This document shows, one piece after another, positions 1 through 12,500 of a DNA stretch of 64,000 nt (position 1 is the stretch's first letter; every line of letters starts with the position of its first letter). The stretch lies in contig JADNRY010000220.1 in assembly GCA_015501585.1 (NCBI GenBank), positions 37,509 to 101,508 of the forward strand, in the 5' to 3' direction. The stretch is from Rhodocollybia butyracea. Its lineage: Eukaryota > Basidiomycota > Agaricomycetes > Agaricales > Omphalotaceae. Under the pieces are notes generated by a model, which saw nothing but the letters and a program-made list of their open reading frames with translations, did not search any database and had not been told where the DNA came from. The position numbers and the translations under genes are program-made.

Positions 1-35
1 CTGATCAACAGCGGCGAGGCGTTGGCGGTGTTCAT
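1..35 (-). CDS. Possible 5' end of a divergent gene cut by the left edge
   Basis: An ATG on the minus strand (complement of 33-35) opens a frame that stays open to the edge and reads MNTANASPLLI. About 470 bp separate it from the MDN1 start, which would fit a divergent gene pair sharing a promoter. Only 11 residues are visible, so this is weak and could be chance. Confidence 0.2.
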   Translation of the reverse strand, partial: MNTANASPLLI

Positions 36-507
36 GGTCCTTGTGTTGGGAACGAGGGTATTATTTGTCTGCTGCTGGGCAGACAAAAGTTGGGGAGAGG
101 AGCATGGAACGCGAGCAGACGACATAGCGGGAGAGGTGAGGAAGTCCAAGTTCTCGTGTGCTTTATAAGGCGGAACAAATTGAAAGCCACAAAGAGAGAC
201 AATTTGGAGAACAAAGGAAATTAGCCGAGTGAATGATCAATTGAAGGTTGAAGCATGAACTTTGTTGCTAGCTATAGGTTTACAATGTCAGAATAACAAC
301 TACTGGGTGTTTAGAGTGGTTTCTTACTACTGGTGGGGAAAGAATATTGGGCGATGAAAGAAAGTGATGATCAAGGATCAAGATGATTTATACTCATGGC
401 CGGTGGCCAAGCGGACGCGGGACGTCCGAGCCGGCTAAGTTTATTTGTGATTCAGATTAATTTTTTCAACGATCGATCAACTCGACAAGTTGCGCAAAGC
501 GTACACT
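36..507. promoter_or_regulatory. Upstream region of MDN1, no clear motif
   Basis: This 470-bp stretch has no convincing coding region. The short minus-strand frame at 32-214 has no recognisable domain. The region should hold the MDN1 promoter and 5' UTR, but I see no unambiguous core promoter motif. Confidence 0.35.
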
Positions 508-3500
508 ATGCAGGTTGAGTTTAATGACCCGCTGACCCTCAATCTACGCAGGCAGACTCTTAACTTACTCACTAAAATATCTGCAGACGACTTCTACGCC
601 AATTCCATCTCCAATTCCACCTCTACAACCCATTTACTCGACAATTTATCTCGTGCTCTCGCGTTTCCTGCATATACAACTTGCATAGCGACATTATTTC
701 GACCTATTCTCTTTGATCTATGCGCTCGATGGATAGAAAACTCGGCTGATCTAGAAAAAGAGCTGGTGGCACTATGTTTGCTCATTGAAGTCCATGAGGA
801 ACTATTTCCGTAAGCTGTTTGTTTACTTCTCTAGCTGAAATTGATATTCACCTGTTCATAGTATTCTATATCGCATACTACAAAACCCTATATTTGCACA
901 GGGACCCATCCAAAACGTCGCCGAAACTGATCCTAGACGAACACACCAAATACTTCTGGCTTATTACCGTATTCTGCAGGCTAATCGCCAATTGCCGTAC
1001 CAACTTTACTGGCCATTAACACCTTTACAAAAAATTATATCAGATGGCCAGTCTGACACTGCGTCTCGTCTGCTTGCTATCAGATGCTATGCTCTCCAAA
1101 GTGGAATGGGAGAAGCCGAACGTGAAAAATGGGAACAGGCGACAGTGGGTGAACTTTATAGTGTGGAGTGTTCGCTTGACTACGGAGATGCCTTGGATGG
1201 CTCCCGAGTCGTCATAGATGGATGGCTTTTGCCTATCATAGAACTTGAACGCGTCCGCACAGCTAGAAATGCATTTGTGACAGAATTCCATGATTTTTAC
1301 TCTTCCGACGGAGATACAGTCTCTCTCAGTCCCCTAGACCTATGGTACGTCGTTCTGCACTCTACCATCCTCACTTTAACATTCTTTGTTCGCAGCCCAC
1401 TTGTTGTCAACTTGCATGGAATTTTTTTGCTGCGTTCATCCAGAGGAGAAAATATATCTACTCCACTCATTCCAACTCCGACAGCCGTGCAAGCGCTGCG
1501 CACCCTTGCTCTACATCTTACAACTCGCTTACCCGTTCTACTCACATCTCCCCTTCGTCCGGGAAAACTTTACTTCTTTCGTATTTGGCACAAACCCTCT
1601 TTCCTCATACTCCCAATCAACTAGTCTTCATACATCTTGCAGACACATCATTGGATCCTAGATCCCTTCTTGGTTTCTCATGTCACATCACGTACCCAAC
1701 CAGGGACTTTTGAATGGAAGGAAGGTATCTTGGTTCGAGCAATGAGAGAAGGAAAGTGGGTTGTTTTTAAAGATATTGACCGTGGCAGCAACGAAGTTTT
1801 GGCTTTAATCAAGCCGTTGATAGAATCGCATGGGCCAGGCAAGTGGATAGGTGGGAGAGCGTCCTTGCAGGTACCTGGTCGTGGTGAGGTGGTAGCAGCA
1901 GATACATTTGCTATTTTCGCAACTAGGTCATCTATGCCTTCTCGAAGTGGTGCTTTTCCTACCCCCACGTTTTATGGTGCCCATAAACTCTACGAGATGG
2001 TTGTTCCGTCCCCTTCTATAGAGGAGTTGAGGTCGATCATCAAGTCGCGCTACCCTCGTCTGACAGATCAAGCGACAAAAGCTTTGATTCGTCTTTGGGA
2101 GGCAGTTAAGGAATTAGGAAACACTGCCTCTACTCGAGACGTTGGTCTTCGGGAGTTGGACAAGTTTTGTGTGCGTACGGAGCAGTTGATCTCATCTCAT
2201 CAGGTAATGGAGTCCTCAGACTCTGAGGAGACCTTCCCACTCTCCTCAATTTTTCCAAACCCATCCCTCCGAGAAGAGATTTTTATTGCCGCCAGAGATG
2301 TCTTCTTTGGTTCGGGTGCTATGACTGCCTCTGCCAGAGCTCATATGGAAGCTATTGCACGTACTGTCGGTACACATTTAGGGTTGGACTCGGAACGGCA
2401 GCAATGGCTTATCTCACGATGGCTGCCTGATTTCGACGTGGAGACAGATAAAGATGGTCGCTCCACCGCCGTACGGGTCGGCCGTACTCGGTTGCTCGCT
2501 AAACCCACCAAACGAGAAATTGCACCTAGTACAGCTCGACCATTCGCTATGCACCGTCCCGCCACTCTTCTCATATCTCGCATCGTCAATTCCATCGCTC
2601 TTGGCGAGCCTGTCCTACTCACTGGAGAAACCGGCACTGGAAAGACCAGTGTCATCACACATTTGGCACATATCCTACGACAACCCCTCGTCTCTCTCAA
2701 CTTGTCCAGCCAAACCGAATCTTCCGACTTGATTGGAGGTTTCCGACCTCTCGATGCACGAGTTCCCGCGTTATCTTTGCAGGCAAGGTTTCTGGATCTG
2801 TTTGGTGAGACATTTAGCCGGAAGAAGAACGAGAAATTTGAGGCGGAGGTGCGGAAATCGGTGGCCCAGGGAAAGTGGAAGAGGGCTGCTGGTCTTTGGA
2901 AGGAGAGTGTAAAGTTGGCCAAGGACAGAATTATGAAGAAGCAGGATGATGTACAAGCGTGAGTTTTCCAGCCCAATCATTATTTCTCGCTTTTGCTTAC
3001 TTCGCTTATTTAGAGAAGATCTGGATTCTGAGACTCCTAGAAAGCGCCGGAAGCTGGACGCCTCCTCCTTGAATGCTTCGAACGACAAATGGACGGCGTT
3101 TGAACACGAGGTAGAGGAGTTTATTGTCCAGTATGTAAGTGGTAAAGGTCGGCTAGCCTTTGGCTTTGTAGAGGGCCCACTGGTTCAAGCGTTGCGTGAG
3201 GGAAATTGGTATGTGATCCAGAGCATTTTTCTCCTTCATGTGCTAAGTATTTCCGGATAGGGTTCTTCTGGATGAAATCAATCTGGCAAGCGCGGAAACC
3301 CTCGAGTGTATTTCCGCCATCCTCCGCAGCCCGACATCTTCCATTACCCTCACCGAACAGGGTTCCCTGGAACCCGTCCCTCGACATCCCAACTTCCGAC
3401 TCTTCGTCTGTATGAATCCCGCAACTGACGTTGGCAAAAAGGACCTACCTCCCAATATCCGCTCTCGATTTACGGAAATTGACGTCCCTCCTCCTGATGC

Positions 3501-6500
3501 AGATCGTGACACCCTCCTCAGCATTGTTTCTCAGTACATCGGCGCTGCCGCTGCCAACGACAAATCCACCATCATGAACGTTGCGGAATTTTACCTTGCA
3601 GTGAAGGATCTAGCTGAAACTCGCCAGATTGCTGATGGAGCGAACCATCGGCCAAACTACAGTATGCGTACGCTTACCCGAGCACTTACTTTTGCATCCG
3701 ACATTGCGGGCACTTATGGACTTCGGAGAGCTATCTGGGAAGGCTGTCTCATGGCATTCACTATGGTGCTGGATGCTCCTAGTGCAGAACTCGTCACTGC
3801 TCTGGCGCAGAAGCACCTTTTAGCTGGAGTCAAGAATATACGCTCTGTTTTGGCGAAGGAACCTTCATTACCCCGTCTGCTGGCGATAACTTTATCAAGT
3901 TAGGACCATTTTATCTAGAGCGAGGGTCTTTACCGCTTGATTCCGTCGATGAGTATATCTTGACCCCTTCGGTGGAGAGGAAACTCATTGACCTTGCCCG
4001 GATCATACTCACCAGACGCTTCCCAGTACTTATCGAAGGACCAACTTCTAGTGGAAAAACAAGCTCTGTGGAATATCTAGCGAAGCGGACAGGCCACCGG
4101 TTTATTCGCATCAATAATCACGAACACACTGATATCCAGGAATACCTCGGTTCTTATGTTCCTCATCCAGTCACTGGTAAACTGGTTTTCACCGACGGGT
4201 TGCTCGTCCGTGCGCTTCGAAACGGGGACTGGATCGTTCTCGATGAGCTCAACCTTGCCCCAACAGACGTCCTTGAGGCACTCAATAGGCTCTTGGATGA
4301 CAATCGCGAGCTGGTTTTACCCGAGACTGGTGAAATCATTCGGCCGCATCCTCACTTTATGTTATTTGCTACACAGAACCCACCCGGCCTTTATGCAGGA
4401 AGAAAAGTCTTGTCTCGTGCATTCCGTAATCGATTCCTCGAAGTTCATTTCGAGGACGTTCCAGAGGTTGAGTTAGAGGCTATCCTTTGTCAACGATGTA
4501 CTATAGCCCCTCATATGGAAAAAAGATCGTTACAGTATTCCGCGAGCTACAGAAGCGACGACAAGCTGGTCGCGTTTTTTGAAAGTAAGCAAGGATTTGC
4601 TACGCTTCGGGACCTCTTCCGTTGGGCAGGCAGAGATGCCCTAGGGTATCAAGAGCTGGCGGAAAACGGTTTTATGCTTCTGGCAGAGCGTACTCGAAGA
4701 GCAGATGATAAAGCTGTTGTAAAGGAAATCATCGAGTCGACCATGGGTGTTACAATTGATGAACATCGGATTTACGACTTCCAGAGCCGTGGACCTGACC
4801 TCTCCCAGTTTCTAGGCTGCGAGGTTCCCTCTGACTCTTCACTTGTCTGGACAAAGGCCATGCAACGCCTGTTCGTCCTTCTGACTCGCGCTCTCCGTTT
4901 CAATGAACCAGTGCTCCTCGTTGGCGAAACTGGGTCAGGGAAAACTTCAGTGTGCCAAGTGTTTGCAAACACCACTTCTCGAAGGCTCCATGGTTTGAAC
5001 TGTCATCAGAATACGGAAACTGCAGACTTGATTGGCGGCTTGCGACCGGTGCGGAACAGGGCTTCGTTGGAAGCAGATATCCGCCTAAAAGCTACGGCAT
5101 TGCCGTCTGAGATGGGTTTGCAGTTCGACCCTCGAGACATCGATACTTTTGAATCAAATTTGGACAGAGCTCTCAAGTCCACAACATTGTCCTCCACCAT
5201 TCGAGACACACTCGTCGAACTCCGCCGCAAAGTTGCGAATTCCAAAGCGATTTTTGAGTGGCATGATGGGCCACTTGTCGAAGCCATGCGAAATGGCGAT
5301 GTCTTTCTACTGGATGAGATCTCTCTTGCAGATGATTCGGTTCTTGAACGCTTGAATAGTGTTCTTGAACCATCACGTACCCTCGTGTTGGCAGAAAAGG
5401 CTGCTGAAGATCTCGAACATCCATCTCTTGTCGCGCATGAATCGTTCAAGCTCGTGGCTACCATGAATCCTGGGGGTGATTATGGGAAGAAAGAGCTCTC
5501 ACCTGCCCTTCGAAATCGCTTCACTGAGATCTGGGTACCCTCTATTGACGATCGGAGTGACTTACACTTGATTATCAGTTATATGTGGGAGCACGATCCT
5601 CTTCGTGAATATACCAGTCCACTTCTCGAATTTGTAGAGTGGCTTTCGAGGGAGACTGGAGACTCTTCCTTCTTGAATCTCAGGGACATCCTAGTGAGTA
5701 CTATTATCTCAACATCGCTCGATTTTTCAATCGTGAATTTTAGGCTTGGGTTTCATTTTCGAACACAATGTACGGTTCAGATGGTATGCCGAAGCAAGAA
5801 ATTTTTTGTGAGTATAAGCACTTGGTAAGTGACCGTCCACTGATTATATACATTAGCATCATGCTGCGCATATGACCTATCTCGATGGCTTGGGATCGAT
5901 ACCAGCATTGTCTTCCTGGACAGAAATGGCTCTTCTGCAATTAAAGCTTGCCGCTTTAACGCGCCTGAACGATCTTGTCCCTTCCATCAATTCTGGCTTC
6001 ATTCCCCAACATGATTCCTCCACATCCTATCAACAAGGTGCCTTTTTGATCCCGAGAGGTCCTCTTGAATCGCAACGAAACTCGTTCAATTTTCAGGCGC
6101 CCACTACTCAGACAAATGCTATGCGTGTGATCCGGGCTTGCCAGCTTGCAAAACCGATTTTGTTAGAAGGCAGTCCGGGAGTTGGGAAGACCAGTCTAAT
6201 CACTGCGTTAGCGAACATTTCTGGCCACGAACTCTGCCGTATAAACTTGTCTGATCAGACAGACTTGATCGATCTGTTTGGATCTGACCTACCTGCTGAG
6301 AACGGGAAGCCTGGAGAATTTGCTTGGAAAGATGGAGAGTTCTTAAGGGCATTGCAGGATGGACAATGGGTGCTTCTTGACGAGATGAATCTCGCTCCTC
6401 AGGCGGTCCTCGAAGGGCTGAATGCTGTCCTTGACCACAGAGGCTCTGTCTACATCCCTGAACTAGGTCGAACCTTCACAAAACACCCATCGTTCCGCAT

Positions 6501-9500
6501 ATTCGCCGCGCAGAATCCCCTCAGCCAAGGTGGCGGACGCAAAGGTTTGCCCAAATCATTTATGAACAGATTCACCAAAGTATACGTCGATCATCTCACT
6601 TTTGCCGATTTGCTTTTGGTATGTCAGCATCTACATCCTGACATTGATGTTGAAGTGCTTAAATCCATGATCACCTTCAACAACTCTCTTCATGATGCTG
6701 TTTCTGTTGAGCGCAGTATTGGGAAAGAAGGCGCTCCCTGGGAATTTAACTTGCGAGATGTTCTTCGTTGGTTGGATGCACTCAAGCACCCCTCGAGATC
6801 AATCTTCCATCCCGCTGACCACATCCGGACTATCTACCTTCATCGCTTCCGAAACTCAAATGACCGTCTTCTGGCACAATCAATGTTCAACCATGCGTTC
6901 AACTGTTCCTTTGATTACTCTCGTGCTCCTACATGGTCTATGTCTGCTTCCGAGGTTCATTTTGGACAGTTTCGGAGTAAACGAGAGAATTTCTCTGCAC
7001 ATGCCCGTCCCAAGCGTTTGTTGAAGACGCAACTGTCAGCCATCGAAGCAATTGGCTGTTCGATTTCACACTCATCACTTACTATCATCACTGGGGCTCG
7101 GAATACAGGGAAGACAGCCTTGATACAATTAGTGGCTAACATGACAGGCAGGATAGTGCGGGAGGTACATGTGAATAGCACAACTGATGCGATGGATCTT
7201 CTTGGTGGGTTTGAACAGGTAGATTGGCGAAGTCGTCTGAAAGAACTTGCTTTGGGAGTCATCACTCTTGCTGAGGATCAACTACGATGTCCAACAGGAG
7301 TACCTATCAACTTGGCAAGTTATATCTCACTCCGGAGAGCGACTACAGATATGGACACATCGAGAGAAATAATCGTGGAAGCCATTTCTAGGCTGTCGAA
7401 TGGACCATGCGACTCTGCTTTCTCTGCTGCTATTTCTTCAGTGGAAACACAGATGAAAGCGATCTTGCATTCTACGCAGAGCAATAATACTGGGCGTTTT
7501 GAATGGGTCGATGGGCCTCTTGCTCGAGCGCTCAAAGCAGGTCACTGGCTTTTGCTAGACGGTGCGAATCTTTGCAACCCGTCTGTCCTTGATCGACTCA
7601 ATTCCCTGTGCGAGACCGGTGGGTCGATAACATTGAGTGAGAAGGGCTTTGTCGATGATGAGGTACAAGTTTTGAAGCCACATCCAAATTTCCGCCTGTT
7701 CATGACAGTCGACCCTCAATACGGCGAATTATCTCGAGCAATGCGAAATAGAGGAGTCGAGATAGCGCTTGTCTCTCCATTAACCGAAGACCGCGATGTT
7801 ATTGATGATCATGATAGACTGCCAGCTGCACACATCTTACCGCCACTGTTTTCTGCTCTGCGCTTAGGTGTTTACAACTTGGAAGTTCCAGTAGCAACAC
7901 GGATACCTACTATCCCAACTAGTAGTGCCCTTGATCAAGATGCAACGCTATGCTCCCTAGCCGACATCGTTCCTCTCCTCCCGTCATCGATGCCTTCCGT
8001 TGATGATGATGCCATATTCCACTTTTTGTCACGTTCCTTGACACCACTGGCTGTCCCGCTTCTTGCCCACTTTCTTCGAACCAATCACGGCTTCTCGATC
8101 AAACATTCCAACAAAGTTGTCGGACCGTTTTGCCTTGCGCAGTTGAAGTGGTCTCTGGCCTTCGGAATCAATATGGTGTCACTGAGAACTTAGGCATTTC
8201 TCACATGCTTGGCATGGTAAGTGGCTTAATTTTTTAGCCAGTGATTATTTCCATGCTAAATTTATGTACTTACAGCCTATCGACTTCTTCTTGGGTATCC
8301 AACCCTCTATTTCAAACACCCATCCGGATCATTCTGTTGTGCTTGATATCCTTCGACTCACAGTAGGTTTTATGCGCCCCGGGTCATTCAAATCTACCAC
8401 TGGCCGTCGACCTACCACTTCTTATGCAGACCAGCGCTTGCAACGAACAATGCAAGCAATTGATTCTCTACTGAAGGAGGCTCACGCCGCAAGTCTTATG
8501 GCGCTTCAAACGACTTCTGGAGTTAACTCTGTATCACCTTCGGTGAGCTTGGACTTGATTCTCTAAGCCGTTACGAATCTGACTTGATATGTAGGATGCG
8601 CAAACACTGACACTAGTTTGCAAGATGGCCAACTCTATTCACTTCTTGGATGACATCGCCTCGCAAAATGTTCTCGACTACTCGCCTCTGCAGCCCCTCA
8701 CAAACCAGCTTACAGCAATCACTGATAAGCTTCCTGTTGTTTTTGACGCGCTGAAACGATCTGTAAGAGATTTGATGGAAGCAACAATGCTGTCTTCAGG
8801 CCTTGGGATTAATCACATCTGGTTGACCTTCTATGAGAATAGCTTTGCTGTTAGTGGAATGTTGCGTCTGAGCGAGCTCGCCGTGCAAACTGACGGCCCT
8901 GGTATGTGATTCTCAGAGCATAGCGTTCCTACTAAATACTCTCGTAGACCTTAGAAGGCAATTGCTCAACTTGATGGCAATGGCTTCCATAGCTCGTTCA
9001 TCAGATCAGCAGCTCTTGAGCAGTCAAACAATTGAAGCATTGAAACTGGTAGATATATATCTGATCTGATAAAGACACATCCTTACCGCTCATTGATAGC
9101 GTATTTCACCTCAAACGGATACGTACACAAACAACACTGAGGCTCTGAGAGTGCCTCATCTCTTTACGAAGCTGATGTTATTGGCTACTTCAGGTTCATT
9201 GAGTATGGTAGGTCCACACATTTCACTCGTGAATTACCCATTCTGATAATTTTCAAAGAGCCTTCGCAAGGCAATTGACCAAATGATTTCAAGTGCATGT
9301 GACCGACCGTTTGCCGAATTGGATCAATTTATCTACTACCAGCATTTGTTGTGGCTTGACGATACTCTTCAGAATGTAGAGGCATCACCCAACACCTCTA
9401 CACTGGTGACTGCACTTTTATCGTCGTGGATAAACGATATTTGGAAAAATGAGGTAACATTCAATGCTTGATATTGTTTCAGGCGTTTACGATAGTATCC

Positions 9501-12500
9501 ATCCTTAGGAAGAAGGACCGGAGATTCTGTTCCAACCGGCTCAGCTGCAGTTCGTGCTATCTCTTTGGTGCGTTTACTCAAGCAACAGGCTTCTCTGTTT
9601 CCTTACTTTGAGCAGGGACTGGAAAAGAACACCAATGGACAAGTTATCCGAGTACGAGGCCAATCTACGCTCACTAGTCCAACTTACGCTTGTGAACACG
9701 GAACAACATACATCGAGGTCAGAGCAGCTGCTTGTCCTTGTCAAGCACTCTATAGCAAGGGTTCGTCTTTCTCATCTTTACAATGTCGAATATCGACCGA
9801 ACTGCCTATAGATTGCATCATGTTTTCGAAGCACTGAAAGTGACGGCGCGCGCTCCTTGGGAAATTCTTTTGGATTACCGGACCTCGGGGATGCCCTTAT
9901 CCATCCGGTTTTCAAAAAGGCATTCGAATCTTACCTCCAACCTATTCTCGCCTCCCCAGATGAAACTTTCGACAACACCAGATTGGGTCTATACTGGATA
10001 GCCACTGGCAAACTTCTCCTCAACCTTTTTGTTCCGGATGCTCCCATTGATCCCGCTGCAGTTCAAAGCCACATCTTTGACTTTTGGTCGAAACATGCAG
10101 GTTCTCTCTCGAACGAAGTTATGCTTCATTGTACGCTTGAGAGAGTGCTGACCGGGAACCCAGACAACGGGGTCATAACATACCTCCGGACAGCTTTAGC
10201 AGCAGCGCAAGCACATCTTGTGGATGGACCCCCTCCTGTACCTCCTCGAGATGTGTCCAAGCTACAGATGTTCTGGTCGGAGGTCACGCAATTCCAAATA
10301 CACGTCTTGGATCCTGCAAAGCTGGACACGTTAATTTCCCTTCTCGAAGCTGGCGATGCTTCCGCTCACCTTAGGGAACTGGTTGTTCAGCAATCTATCA
10401 AAGGATTTATCCAGCGTCTACAAACAGTGTACAGTGACTTCAACGACATCAATTTTCCTATACACTATGCCCTTCTTCATCTTCAGATGGGCCTTCGCAT
10501 CTTAAGACAGTCCACTGTGCCTGACCATTCGGCTAGTCATATTGCCTCCAGCCTTGTGGCTTTTCCTACTATACGGTCAGCCAACGCCTTGATCGCGCGG
10601 CAGAATGAACCTGTCCCTCAATTACGGGCATTTCAGCACCTTGTATTCGTTCTTGCCGCAGTTGCATTAGAATTCGTTGCCGGAATCGATATACGTAGTC
10701 ATCTTCCATTACTCGAAACCACGTACGAGCGTGCGCTTCGTCTTTGGCACATTGACCTCGAGAAGGAGGAGGAACGGCAAAGGGCTTCAGAATCCCTGTA
10801 TCGGCAGAGCCAAACTAGTCATTCCATGGAGACCGACTCTGAAGTTGAGGAACGCGAGTTTGCGGAACTTTTCCCATCCTTCGAGTCAATTCTATCTGGT
10901 GACGGGTTGGATGATTCCAGCACCGCTCCCCATCAGGTTCATGAGTCGGATACCGGCCGTTTTGTCCTCTTACATAACATTCTCTTCTCCGGAGAAAGTT
11001 TGACACCACATTGGTACCGCTCACTTCAAGTTACTGCCCTCGCCGACTTCTTTTCCTCAAATGCAATACTCACGGATACATTGGACCATGACGCACTTCC
11101 TCTTTGTATGTCGCTCCTTGCTGATCGAGCTGTTGAAATGCGTGAGCCTCGGAACTCGCGGTCGATAGTCTACAATTTCTATGCGGATGCCAACATACAG
11201 GAGATTCACAAGGCGACAAAGATCATAAACGGTTTAAAAGCGCGCCTCAGTCGCCTCATTCAAGAATGGCCTGACCAAATGGTCCTTCAGCATCTGAAAG
11301 ATCGCTGCGATACAGTCTTAAGCTTGGACTTACGCAGCCCAGTTGCAAAAGTTCTGTCTGCGCTCGAACAGCTACTTCTTCACACCGAGGATTGGGAGGC
11401 TTTTGCGAATAAAGATAATAGTCTTCGTGAAGATCGTTCAAGCCTGGTTGAACTAATCGTTGACTGGAGGCGTCTGGAGCTAAGTTGCTGGCAGGAGCTT
11501 CTAGAAGGAGAAGCAAAAGCCTTCGAAGCTGGTATTTCGCCTTGGTGGTTCCGTCTCTATGATGCGATCATTCGGGCTCCTTTAAACATTCTAAGAGGAG
11601 ATGTAGAAGACAGTTCCACGCTTTCGGTTTATTTGGATAGCCTTGTACCCCTACTTGAAGATTTCATCCGGGGCTCACCTCTTGGACAATTTCGCATCAG
11701 GTTACAGCTGCTTCAATCCTTTGGCAGCCTCTGTCATAATCTGAGTCACATTCATTCCCCCCAGAGATCGGATGCCTTGGAACGAACACGACGGGTTGTG
11801 AACGCTACCGTGGCTCATTTTGCAGCTTTCTCCGCTATTATACACGGCCATCTTACGTCGGAACGCTCCGCTCTAGAAACCGAGATCCGGAATCTAATCA
11901 AGCTGGCCAGCTGGAAAGACATAAATGTTCATGCTTTAAAGCAGAGTGCTCAGCGAACTCATCGTCAATTATACAAAGTTATCCGCAAGTTTCGCGAGGT
12001 TCTTCGTAGGCCGGTTTCAAAGCATCTCGAAGCCGTTACTACTGAGATTCTTGAGGAAGGTAGATCCGAGCAATATCCACTGAACTTCGTGAAGCCTTCC
12101 AGTCCAAATTTCACCGCCCCCGTCTCTGATGCTCCTATCGGAATATCCACACATCTCATCCATCTCGGGCGCACATATAAGCGCTTCGAAGAAGTTGTTA
12201 CCGAACGCATTGCACCTTTCATTTCGGCTAAATCACCTAACATTGTAGATACTCTTGCAGTTGACATTATCCTTTCTTCCAAAGAACTGTCATCTATCTC
12301 GGTTCCATCCTCTCTCTCTACAGAACGACGAGAAAAATTGCACAAAGCCCTTCTTACCAGGAAGCGAAAAGCTTGGAGTGACTTGTTGAAGGAGTTGAAA
12401 AAGGCCGGTTTCACATCCCATGTTAAACCGGAAACACGGCGTCAGAATTGCAGCACCCGGTGGATTCGAGAGCAGCCAGCACTTACTGATCATACTGATC

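Noticed and set aside
32..214. 60-residue minus-strand frame at the left edge
   Set aside because: No domain, repetitive Pro/Ser/Leu composition, and it overlaps the MDN1 upstream region.
7560..7600. Loss of the Walker B glutamate in AAA6 of Midasin (LLLDGANL)
   Set aside because: Degenerate AAA6 Walker B motifs (DN or DG) are normal in this family, so it is not a lesion.
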